A stretch of DNA of 64,000 nt from Rubripirellula tenax (GTDB lineage: Bacteria; Planctomycetota; Planctomycetia; Pirellulales; Pirellulaceae): contig NZ_SJPW01000001.1 of NCBI RefSeq assembly GCF_007860125.1, forward strand, positions 310,001 through 374,000. The letters are read 5' to 3'. The notes below the pieces were generated by a model. It was not told the origin of the DNA, did not search any database, and worked only from the letters and a program-made list of their open reading frames with translations. Below, in pieces: positions 20,801 to 27,356 of the stretch (the first letter of the stretch is position 1; each line of letters begins with the position of its first letter). A program made the translations under genes and the position numbers.

Positions 20801-23800
20801 GTTTGTCCTTCGTTGACACGTGCGAAGGTCAAATCGATCGTGTTGCCTGCCGAGTTATTCGTTGGCGTGGCGGCGACCCCACCTACCGTGACCGAAGTGA
20901 TCGAACCAAACGTCATCTTGCCAGGGATCGTATCAAGCAATCGAACATCAAACGCGTCGGAGTTGTCGACGTTGGATGTGGGCGTGAATGTGATCGTGTA
21001 CGTCACCGTATCTCCGGCATCGCCCATCGTCACATCAGCGGTCTTGTTGACGTTCGTGATCAACGGCTCAACCACCGAAAGAACCGGACGATTGCCGTTG
21101 GGCAAATCGTACAACAGCGTCCCGCCGGTGTAGACATACACGTCGTTGTAAAGCAATTCGCCCGCATCGTTCCGGTTCGCTGCCGAAATGCTGTTGTTGT
21201 CCACCAGAGCGTTGAATTCAACGATCACATATTCAGCATTCGCGTCGCTTTCGGCATTCGTGACATCGCCCAATTTGAAGTAGACGTCGCTTCCTGTTTG
21301 ATAGTTGTCGTTGTTGACCGAAGCGGAGATCGAGATCGCGGAATCGGTTAGCTGGTAGGTCGGAACAACCGATGACGATGTCGATGCGAGTCCGGCGCCC
21401 GACTGAGTGCTGGACGTGATCGTTCCGGAATCCGAAACGAAAGCCAGTGTCGCGGTGCCGTCATCGATAAAGGTCAAACCGGCTGGCAACACGTCGCGAA
21501 TCTGCATGTTGGTGATGCTGCCCTCTGGCAACTCGACCGAGATTCGATATCGGACGATTTCACCGATGGTTACCCGTTCGATACCACTTTCAAAGGTGGT
21601 GAGAGCCTCGCTGGTCGTCACGATCGACTTGGTGGCAGCAACGTTCTTAGTCGTTACCGACGCATCATCGGTCAAATCCGTTGGTGTGTGGTCCTCACCA
21701 CCTTCACGTCCGGCATAGTTGGCCAGCGTAACCGTGTTCACCAGCGTTGCATCTGGCGCAACGATCGTGCCGGCAACTGCATCGTAAAAGACGATGATCA
21801 CGTTTCGACCGCTCGTGGCATTGTATCCGTCGATAGCGCCGGCGTTGGTTCCGTCAGCGGTCGCCGGAGTCGCACCCGGATCGCTCAGCTCGATTCCGTC
21901 GCCGAACAGCCCCGGATTGCCGCCGTTGACATCCGAAAACGCCACCGCGGCTCCGGTGCCATCAACGACTTGCAAACTGCCCGATACGTAGCTCATGCCG
22001 GTTGGCAACAGATCCTTCAGTTGGACGTCGAAGGCCCCGCGGCTGCTGTTTCCCGTGTTCTCAATCACAATCGCGTAACGCACGATATCGCCCGCATCGA
22101 TGCCGCCTGTCAGATTGGCGTCGATCCCTGTCACCGCCAAGCGGTCCGAATGGATCACGCCGCCGCTGAACGGCGATCCAACTGTTCCGGCCGCCGCGAA
22201 CGTGATTCCCGTCGGTCCGGTCGCACCGCTAAAGGTCGCTCCAGCCGCGTTCGTGCTGATCACACCTTTTTGAATATTCAGCTCTGGCTGAGTGACTTCG
22301 ATCTGAATGATCCGGTCGATGACGTTCGGCGTTTGCTGCGTCGTGCCTTCTTCGACGCGAACAATGTTCGTCAAGAACAGTCCGTCTGCCGTCGGAGCAT
22401 CTTGTGCCGTAACACTCAAGTACAACTCGATCGTGTCCCCACCGCTGGTCGGATCGTCGTAGTCACCGAAATACAGTTCTACACCGTTGCTGCTGTTGAC
22501 GGTGATCGTTGGAACGATGTTTGAATTGGGTCCGTCGGAGTTGTAAAACGTGTCACCCGCACCGAATTCGATCACGCCGGACGCCGGAGCCGTCGCATCA
22601 AAGGATCCCCCCACGTTGAACGTCCAAGTATCGCCACCGATACCGTCGGCGTTGTGATCGTCCGCACTGAAGATCGGCAGCGGTAAATAATCGCTGATCC
22701 GCAACTGTTCAAAGTCACTCGTCGGGACGACGTAGCGAATGCGATACGTCACCACATCCCCGGCGACCAAGACCGGTAAACCGTTTTGCCCCATAGGCAG
22801 TGTCGTGTTGCCGTTGATGGCATACACTTCTTTGGTCAGTGTGCCGCTTTCTATCAGGATGCTGGCGGCGCTGGTGTCCTCTTCATTGCCGATGACTTGT
22901 GTGATGTCACCGGTCAATCCGTTTGCTTCCGCGTTCTGGCGAACGGTGCCCGTGATTTGCAACGAACTGTTCGTGATCACGTCACCTTGGTCAACGCTGC
23001 GGTCACCGGACAGGAACGAGTCCGTATAGTCCTCTTGGATCACGGTGCGGAAGCGAATCGTTCCGGTCGCTGCCCCGCGATTGATCGAGTCATTTCCGTC
23101 GATCGACAACCCGCCCTGCAAGACGCCGTCGGCGGCGCCGCTGTCTTGAAGGACTCTCGACACGTCAAACGTCAATGTTGTCGATCCATCGGAACCGTCG
23201 GGTGTGGTTCCGTCTTCCGAACCGTCGTCGGCCGTATCGATCTGAGTCTGGTCAACGACCAAGGTGGTCGTGCCGTCCACGTTGGCGACTTCGTGTACTG
23301 TGAACGTTCCAGTCACGTTGCCGTTAAAGTCGGTGATGTCGAAGGTCGCACCGTACGCGAAGTCAAAAGTTTGACCGTCTTGAAATGTATCCAAAATGAC
23401 GAGGTCACCGAACGTGTAGTAGTCCGAGATTTGGAACGTCAACGTATATTCGAGCGTATCGCCTGGCGTTGCGCCCACGGATCCCGTATCCGTAACCACC
23501 GCAACCGACTTTTGGATCGCGATCGCCTTGTCATCCAGCACGTGCTCGTCACCGGCGGGGTCCGACACTGCATTGTTCGTGCCGCCCGTGTCGCGCGTGT
23601 CGATCGGTGTCCAGTCGCCCACGGCGCGAACGTTGTTGACAGATACCGATGACGCCCCATCATCTTCGCCGTTGACGGGAATGACGCGGGCAGCCGAAGC
23701 ATCAAACTCCGCGACGTAGAAGCTGAACGTCACCAGCACGTCGGTGTCCGATGACGTGCCCGTTACCGCATTGGTTAGCGAAACGATCAATTCTTGGTTG

Positions 23801-25383
23801 GTGCCGGGCGTGGTCAGCGATCCAAGGTTATTGGTACTTGCTGCGGACGCTCCGTTGACCAATACGCTATCGACCGATGTCACCACAATGTTGTCGGGCA
23901 GCGAATCGATAATGTCCAATGCGGTGATTGTTTGGCCGTCCGCGATATCGACGGCGACGACGTACTGGTGTACGAAATTGGGACCCGTAGCGGTTTCGTC
24001 CTCAGGACCGACATACGTTTTGCCCACCGACATCAACGTCGGCGTGATCGCGATCTGCTCGGTCCAGTTTTCAGCCGCGATTGCCGGGTTGGTAACGTTC
24101 GTCCCCAAATCGCTGACCACGGACGGGTCCGTCGTCGGGTTATCCAACGCATCCTGGCCGTAGCGGAAACCACTACGTGTTTGAATGATCAAATCGCTGC
24201 CAAGGTCCGCTAAGTTGCTAACGGATGCCCTGATATTGATCGCGATTTCCGGTTGGGCCGACGTTACCGATCCGAAAGGCAACTCGACAACGACCAATTT
24301 GTCACCCGCAACACCGGTAACCTGCAATGGATTGCCAGCGGAATCGAAAGCGAACGGGTGGTCGACGGTGCCCGTTCCGCCACCATCGTCGGGAAAGATG
24401 AGTTCAACAACGTTCAGACTATGTCCGAGATACGACGCGGACACAAAGTCGATCCCGTCGGCGGTCCCTGTTCCCGCTAGTCCATCGATTCCGTTGACAG
24501 GAAATATCAAATCAACGAAGGGACCGTAGCCCGTGGTGCTGCCTGCATTGTCGAACGTGACCGTGAAATTGAAGTTTTCGCCGATCTGGACTTCTTGATC
24601 GCCCGAGATCGTAGCGGTTGGTCCGACGGCAAAGATCGATTGATACTCCGATTGCAATTGCGTCGAGAACGCGACGTTCGATTCGATCTCACCGACGTGG
24701 TATTCCAAATCCCAATCGCCGCCCTGTTCCGCAGCACCGGTATCGTCTGCGCTAACTGCGATATCGGCTGACATCAGCGCCGAAAGCGAGTTGACGAATC
24801 CTTGCCCCTCGCTCGACTGTGCGACTTCGCAACCGTAGATCAACACATCGCCACCGATCGATAGCGACGCGCCCCAATTCGCAACGTCACCGGCGTAGCC
24901 GGTCAGGCTTTCGGATGTCAACCAAGAGTTGCCAATTCGAATGGCGCCGTCTTCGCCGTGCGATATCAGATGGATCGCGTCGAGGTCGTTCCGAGTGGAC
25001 AATAATTCGGTAATCTGATCGATACCGTTTCGGTCCGCATCCAAGAACACGATCTCGAGTTCACGGGACCCGGATTGCGACTGCATCAGATCGTCCACGA
25101 GTTGCTGATAGTTCGACACTTGCGTATCGATGATCAGCAGCTCTCGTCGCGTATCGAAAGCCGCGTAGCAAACCACTTCTTGGATGCCACCGGAAAGGTC
25201 GGGATACACCAAGGTCGAATCTTCAGCGAAGCTTGATGTCGGTGCGTCGAAAGACGACGCGGCAGCTTCCATGTCCATCTCTTCGGCTGCCATTTCCATT
25301 GCAGCATCGAAAAGTACGCGGTCTTCGAGTCTACGAAGTACCAGAGAAGACGCGGGAACGCGTCGGCGCGAAAAAAACGTCAT
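14839..25383 (-). CDS. Giant LEPR-XLL / DUF4347 / DUF11 / SdrD-repeat surface protein
   Basis: A 3514-residue exported protein. The N-terminus (VLRRLEDRVLFDAAMEM, near residues 15-31) matches the LEPR-XLL-type leader found on giant planctomycete proteins. Residues about 70-235 form DUF4347, with HLISHGEDG (H142) and LIYGCEVAQ (C185). About nine or ten DUF11-type Ig-like repeats follow (to about residue 2270), recognised by recurring GD-x-V-x-Y-x-(I/V) and D-x-LP-x-G-L patterns. Eight SdrD/Cna-B-like units follow, each with a D-x-D-x-DG calcium-type loop; then one more DUF11 domain and a C-terminal domain of about 150 residues. The composition is acidic and rich in Thr, Asp and Gly. The likely role is an adhesin or cell-wall component exported by the products of the downstream genes. 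It is the first gene of the cluster. Confidence 0.9.
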   Translation of the reverse strand: MTFFSRRRVPASSLVLRRLEDRVLFDAAMEMAAEEMDMEAAASSFDAPTSSFAEDSTLVYPDLSGGIQEVVCYAAFDTRRELLIIDTQVSNYQQLVDDLMQSQSGSRELEIVFLDADRNGIDQITELLSTRNDLDAIHLISHGEDGAIRIGNSWLTSESLTGYAGDVANWGASLSIGGDVLIYGCEVAQSSEGQGFVNSLSALMSADIAVSADDTGAAEQGGDWDLEYHVGEIESNVAFSTQLQSEYQSIFAVGPTATISGDQEVQIGENFNFTVTFDNAGSTTGYGPFVDLIFPVNGIDGLAGTGTADGIDFVSASYLGHSLNVVELIFPDDGGGTGTVDHPFAFDSAGNPLQVTGVAGDKLVVVELPFGSVTSAQPEIAINIRASVSNLADLGSDLIIQTRSGFRYGQDALDNPTTDPSVVSDLGTNVTNPAIAAENWTEQIAITPTLMSVGKTYVGPEDETATGPNFVHQYVVAVDIADGQTITALDIIDSLPDNIVVTSVDSVLVNGASAASTNNLGSLTTPGTNQELIVSLTNAVTGTSSDTDVLVTFSFYVAEFDASAARVIPVNGEDDGASSVSVNNVRAVGDWTPIDTRDTGGTNNAVSDPAGDEHVLDDKAIAIQKSVAVVTDTGSVGATPGDTLEYTLTFQISDYYTFGDLVILDTFQDGQTFDFAYGATFDITDFNGNVTGTFTVHEVANVDGTTTLVVDQTQIDTADDGSEDGTTPDGSDGSTTLTFDVSRVLQDSGAADGVLQGGLSIDGNDSINRGAATGTIRFRTVIQEDYTDSFLSGDRSVDQGDVITNSSLQITGTVRQNAEANGLTGDITQVIGNEEDTSAASILIESGTLTKEVYAINGNTTLPMGQNGLPVLVAGDVVTYRIRYVVPTSDFEQLRISDYLPLPIFSADDHNADGIGGDTWTFNVGGSFDATAPASGVIEFGAGDTFYNSDGPNSNIVPTITVNSSNGVELYFGDYDDPTSGGDTIELYLSVTAQDAPTADGLFLTNIVRVEEGTTQQTPNVIDRIIQIEVTQPELNIQKGVISTNAAGATFSGATGPTGITFAAAGTVGSPFSGGVIHSDRLAVTGIDANLTGGIDAGDIVRYAIVIENTGNSSRGAFDVQLKDLLPTGMSYVSGSLQVVDGTGAAVAFSDVNGGNPGLFGDGIELSDPGATPATADGTNAGAIDGYNATSGRNVIIVFYDAVAGTIVAPDATLVNTVTLANYAGREGGEDHTPTDLTDDASVTTKNVAATKSIVTTSEALTTFESGIERVTIGEIVRYRISVELPEGSITNMQIRDVLPAGLTFIDDGTATLAFVSDSGTITSSTQSGAGLASTSSSVVPTYQLTDSAISISASVNNDNYQTGSDVYFKLGDVTNAESDANAEYVIVEFNALVDNNSISAANRNDAGELLYNDVYVYTGGTLLYDLPNGNRPVLSVVEPLITNVNKTADVTMGDAGDTVTYTITFTPTSNVDNSDAFDVRLLDTIPGKMTFGSITSVTVGGVAATPTNNSAGNTIDLTFARVNEGQTVSITYTATINASVNPNEVLTNTASVTYSSLPGALGTGANATGSSLASLSGVNTNNGAGETGSTIYSPTSGSFRGERNGSGGTTGNPNDYADTDPHSVTIDGVTSVTKTLISTEFVDAFNGASDVVIGELVTYEIVVTFPEGTIPSAQVVDTLDSGLAYVGMVSSSVNDLSFSGSLTPTVTGDGRIVTWNLGSVSDTNLSNDTDGTVTLRYQAVVLNVAGNQTSTALDNSATFTWGGNPATAVTVDAADVTVVEPVIAINTGITVNGNVGQANGDAGDTIRYTITLANSGPVDAFDLGFSDALPTLSGGSSAITGATFSLNDSAGLLTASDFELLGSNATGYTLSLKSGVDFDMLKSQTGRVVTLIVDGTVASGVFPNQSFSNTPVVTWTSMNGDVVSRSAATTADDGERDGTNASDTTHDYVANDPVAFTVNPPIFTKTLFGTDRIETSGSNVTVGENVTYALLVRMPEGTAAGLTVVDQLPDGLNYGNYSIVTSAAASGGLLVSDYNGTFTAPTVSGGVADGDDVTFTFGSITTTVDNVADNNAFLILVTAAVSDVSGNVGYGSGQTTLANNATLDVSGDGAGPITSNTVNTSVVESNLAITKNIVAALANAGDTMTIALSVTNSGLGNAYDVVIEDTLLAAQYDLTSIATGTSGSEYPSDFTASYTPGTGLLRYSGGTIGVGQTVTFTFAAKLTDTVATDAVLVNTATIENATSLSGTVAGERDSTDPDGDGSDTSSDSVRIREHSLAGFVYFDADNDGVFDSGETGIQNVSIRLQGTDHLNQAVDTTIQTLANGSYLFADLRPGTYSITQTQPTVAVSGKDYLDGRDTIGTPGGNATANDTFTSIVLPLNSEVDGTANNFGELEEAEISGFVYHDADNDGVKDLGEATIGGVVVTLTGTDDLGAIASQTFTTLADGAYSFDGLRPGTYTLTQTQPTGNAPSGRAYIDGRDTDGSLANGDTSANNVISSVELVAADTAVSYNFGEVVESTVSGYVYHDTDNDGERTGEVGLGGVTITLTGTDDLGNVVNRTTTTSAVSGSEGYYEFANLRPSNGSGYRISETTPTGYLDGKDKIGTQGGTLGNDRVDSVIVSDTNGTENNFGELLASSLAGIVFNDKNNDGLFNGTDELLNGVSIRLTGVDDVGNAVDVTTTTSSGAYSFDNLRPSNATGYTITETQPTSFNDGIHSDGSLANGDVTTSNVISSINVNQDVDGTQYNFAERGIGIGGTVFVDDSRDGVLQAGESTRISGVTVQLWNSAGTVLLESQTTGADGSYLFVNRPAGDYRIVQLQPSLYTTTSANTLDVTLPLTGLSGQNFGEALWDIGDQVWFDADGDGNFDADEPGLGNVSVSLIYAGSNGVFGDFDDVTSTTTTAADGTYTFAERFNGNYRVVVGDGTLPIGLTGTSETDDTLAAIDGTSHLTVLDGDRLEIDFGYAGTGRIGDTVWLDTNGEGQRRSGEPGLANISVNLEFAGFDNTFGTADDFLMTRTTDANGVYSFGRLPAGSYRVAVDGADTDLPADVVAIGGVDARLGVSSVTLSDGGLNLDQDFAFTGTLSIGDTVFVDHLGDGGAMNPGEGDRGISGVTVTLDIDFDGNGTFDHQLTTVTDANGAYSFDHLIAGDYRVNVDNSMLGNSIVTTSTYERDGVTDNQTLVTLPVGTSATDVDFGYPGQVDYAVTNESSLTKAARGGDTFTYTVTATNVGQRDGTGVFVTDTLPIGILDPASIISDDPSNTIWNPITGELTWNIGDLDYGDSQTLVITVSVFKIVADPLADTIATTAVVADDGANGLESRYDNNVASTLDPLTTFAFDSFNDLSQGPFQSARDDGFYGNGPAGLTRDRMLRPIPVDPIFSGLAEPGTTLSLRIYDENGRIMGERQVVADAGGNWMANFPGTVIWKHPHKMEIEQTASIQNDVKDAGFNLRRYFHPATHHSLFMTERPSVAAVMRELPSETIEAMHQAHVNPLSVGVRAHLYQLNVASTNAASK
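15780..18565 (-). repeat. Array of eight SdrD/Cna-B-like repeat units inside the giant gene
   Basis: Eight related protein repeats are encoded in tandem, each opening with a G-x-(V/I)-(Y/F/W)-x-D-x-(D/N)-x-DG pattern (for example GFVYFDADNDGVFD, GFVYHDADNDGVKD, GYVYHDTDNDGE) and closing with a YRV/YSI-type strand. The first three or four are the most alike at the protein level. Such B-type repeats usually bind calcium and act as rigid spacers. Boundaries are approximate. Confidence 0.75.
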
Positions 25384-25577
25384 GTCTAAAAACTCAGAGC
25401 GTCGTGCTACGGTCGGGTCCTACCCAACGGAAACTGATCGATCAATCCATATCGAATCAGGGGGCAATCAACCCTAGCTCGCATATTTGCCTGTGGCAAA
25501 CCTTACGCATCAAAGAAGATCTCCTTTTTGCGAAACCCCGTCCGCTTTTGCGGCTCGCGCCGATTGCGCAATTCGAA
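25384..25577 (-). promoter_or_regulatory. Leader region upstream of the giant gene, with a hairpin
   Basis: This is the 194-bp gap between the response-regulator stop and the giant gene start. It contains a tight hairpin, TTTGCC (25486-25491) and GGCAAA (25495-25500) with a 3-base loop, which could end the response-regulator transcript or act in the leader. No convincing -35/-10 pair or riboswitch was identified. An alternative reading frame extending the response regulator to 25510 overlaps part of this region. Confidence 0.35.
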
Positions 25578-26105
25578 TCAATTGGTCGTAGCGAACTGAA
25601 TCGATTTGTAACGAACCAATCCACGCCGCCCAGTCCTGCGGTACGGAACGGGCCTCAAAGATTCGATCGATGTTTGCCGTTTTCGCGTAGCGTCGCGAAC
25701 TCCCGCGGACACCCGACGATCCGTTGGCCTCGATGGCGACTTGCAAACAACCAGACTGTCACGAATTGCAAACGCTAGTTCTGAATCAGCGATCGGTTTG
25801 GCCAGAAGTCGGAACACATGTTTCTGATCCTGTTCCATTTCCGTCGTTTCCAACTTCGTGTTTCCCGACATCACAACTTGAACGGTATCGGGAAAATGCT
25901 TGGCGAGCCAAGCGAGCAGGTCCATCCGGGAACGACTAGCAAGCGTACGATCCACGACGACGATGTCGAACTTGCACCGACGGAACATATCCATGGCCAT
26001 TTCGGTGGAACTGGCGATGAACAAGTCGCACGGTTGGTCTCGCAGAAAACGCCGCATCGCACACAACAGGTCTCTGTCGTTGTCGAGTAAGAGAATCGCT
26101 GCCAT
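25578..26105 (-). CDS. Single-domain response regulator (possible frameshift in the tail)
   Basis: Residues 1-120 form a CheY-like receiver domain: acidic D8 and D10 in ILLLDNDRD, phospho-acceptor D52 in IVVVDRT, S80 in VVMSG and K103 in LLAKP. No DNA-binding output domain follows. After residue 120 this frame gives a basic, low-complexity tail of about 55 residues ending at 25578. A -1 shift near 25746 would instead continue into a more protein-like tail ending at 25510 (with segments such as IDRIFEAR and DWAAWIGSL). The gene lies 67 bp after the BLUF gene and precedes the giant gene on the same strand, so it may relay a light signal. The true C-terminus is uncertain. Confidence 0.8.
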   Translation of the reverse strand: MAAILLLDNDRDLLCAMRRFLRDQPCDLFIASSTEMAMDMFRRCKFDIVVVDRTLASRSRMDLLAWLAKHFPDTVQVVMSGNTKLETTEMEQDQKHVFRLLAKPIADSELAFAIRDSLVVCKSPSRPTDRRVSAGVRDATRKRQTSIESLRPVPYRRTGRRGLVRYKSIQFATTN

Positions 26106-26172
26106 CGAATCGTTCCCGAGGTACTAAATTGGAATGTGTTTGAACTTCACGGAAGCCGCGAAAGGCACTGCT

Positions 26173-26709
26173 TCAGGAAGCACTGCTCAGCGAAGCCAGA
26201 TGTCGCTCTTGAAACTCGCTTCGTTGCCAACGTCCGCGGCGAAATCCCTCTAGGATCTGTCGCATCCGCTGAGAGTTTTTCCTCAGATCCGTGAAACGGG
26301 GTTCCGGGTGCGATTCACTGGCGGTGAATTCGGTCGGGTCGGTCCGAGCAAAGAAGTCGACGAAGCCCGGTAACTGTTCGATGACGTTGGGCTGATGGGC
26401 GAAACCCATGGGCCAATCGCCGAAATTCCGACTCTTGATTTTCTGACTGGACAACACGACGGTTTTGGCATGTCGTGGGTCGCTTTCAATGCGCTGGAAC
26501 AGTGCGTCGACGGCGTCGACCGGTCCTTCCAATACTTGGAAAAACGTCGAGTCGCGATACAGAAGGACGCCCGTGATCGCCGCCATCTGGTTTCGATGGC
26601 GAGACCTTTCCAACAGGTGTTCAAGTTCCAATGGATCGAACGACGCGATCGCGGAACTGGTGTAGACCAGTTGCTTCAGCGGTCTGGCAGGTTGCAGATT
26701 AGATTTCAT
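26173..26709 (-). CDS. BLUF-domain blue-light photoreceptor
   Basis: A 178-residue protein with a BLUF (sensor of blue light using FAD) domain at residues 11-103. All key residues of the AppA-type flavin pocket can be placed with a constant offset of five: Y16, N40, Q58 (in FFQVLEG), W99 and M101 (in FGDWPMGF). FAD binding and a light-driven hydrogen-bond switch are therefore expected. The last 75 residues are helical and lack a recognised output domain, so it is a short BLUF that would act through a partner. The adjacent response-regulator gene is the obvious candidate. Confidence 0.93.
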   Translation of the reverse strand: MKSNLQPARPLKQLVYTSSAIASFDPLELEHLLERSRHRNQMAAITGVLLYRDSTFFQVLEGPVDAVDALFQRIESDPRHAKTVVLSSQKIKSRNFGDWPMGFAHQPNVIEQLPGFVDFFARTDPTEFTASESHPEPRFTDLRKNSQRMRQILEGFRRGRWQRSEFQERHLASLSSAS

Positions 26710-26893
26710 GAATAGATCGTTGGGCCAAGTACGTGTTTCCCCCGTGCTTAACTCAAACCGGCCAAAGTGCCGCCGTCATGCTAGGTGAAGCCTGTGTCAA
26801 CTTCGCCTCTTAGGCAGGGAATGGCACCAGAATTCGTGTCAGGAATACCCTGACATGGTCGATTGCATCGGTTGTCCGGATTGCCAGCCGCAA

Positions 26894-27286
26894 TCAGTCG
26901 GCCTGGTAAAGGTCGAACGTCTTCTGTGCGACGATCGTGTCACCCATCGACAAAAACAGGCACCAAAGACCGATTTTGTCGGCAACGGGTTCCCAAATCG
27001 TGTCGCCCAGATAGAAGTTCCAATCGTTCGACTTCACGTACACACTGCCGTCGAAAGGCTCGCGACGCTTGCCATCCGCATCCAGAATGCCGGGATGGTC
27101 GATACAAAAATCCAGTTCAAGATTTTTACAATTCTTGGCGTTGATGATGAAACCGAATTCCACACCCACTTTCGCTTCGACCCGCGTGGTCGCGTTCAAA
27201 AAGCGAGGTAACTCCTTTGTATCGGGATCCCAGTCCGCGTAGATGCCGAAACTTCGCATCTTGATTTCCGGTTTCCGTTTCGCCAT
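26894..27286 (-). CDS. Small conserved hypothetical protein (DUF3859-like)
   Basis: A 130-residue soluble protein without signal peptide or membrane segment. The sequence has an alternating beta pattern with features such as SFGIYADWD, VEFGFIINAKNCKNLELDFCIDHPGI and IWEPVADKIGLW. This resembles the DUF3859 family (a guess from pattern, not a search). Function unknown. It is transcribed in the same direction as the BLUF gene, 184 bp upstream of it, and 70 bp after the metalloprotease gene. No further link can be made. Confidence 0.65.
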   Translation of the reverse strand: MAKRKPEIKMRSFGIYADWDPDTKELPRFLNATTRVEAKVGVEFGFIINAKNCKNLELDFCIDHPGILDADGKRREPFDGSVYVKSNDWNFYLGDTIWEPVADKIGLWCLFLSMGDTIVAQKTFDLYQAD

Positions 27287-27356
27287 CAGCTCTTCAGTAT
27301 CTCAATCGTGAACTCCAGCACGCCACTTACGTGCTGCGAGGATGTTGCCAATCAAA

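Noticed and set aside
21688-22524. Plus-strand open frames inside the giant gene (up to about 280 codons)
   Set aside because: They are antisense shadows caused by the codon bias of the long minus-strand gene, and the predicted products are low-complexity.
5687-25383. Type I secretion system with an ABC exporter
   Set aside because: TolC and HlyD suggest this, but no ABC ATPase is present in the cluster.
25384-25577. Riboswitch upstream of the giant gene
   Set aside because: A short hairpin is present, but no conserved riboswitch core was recognised.
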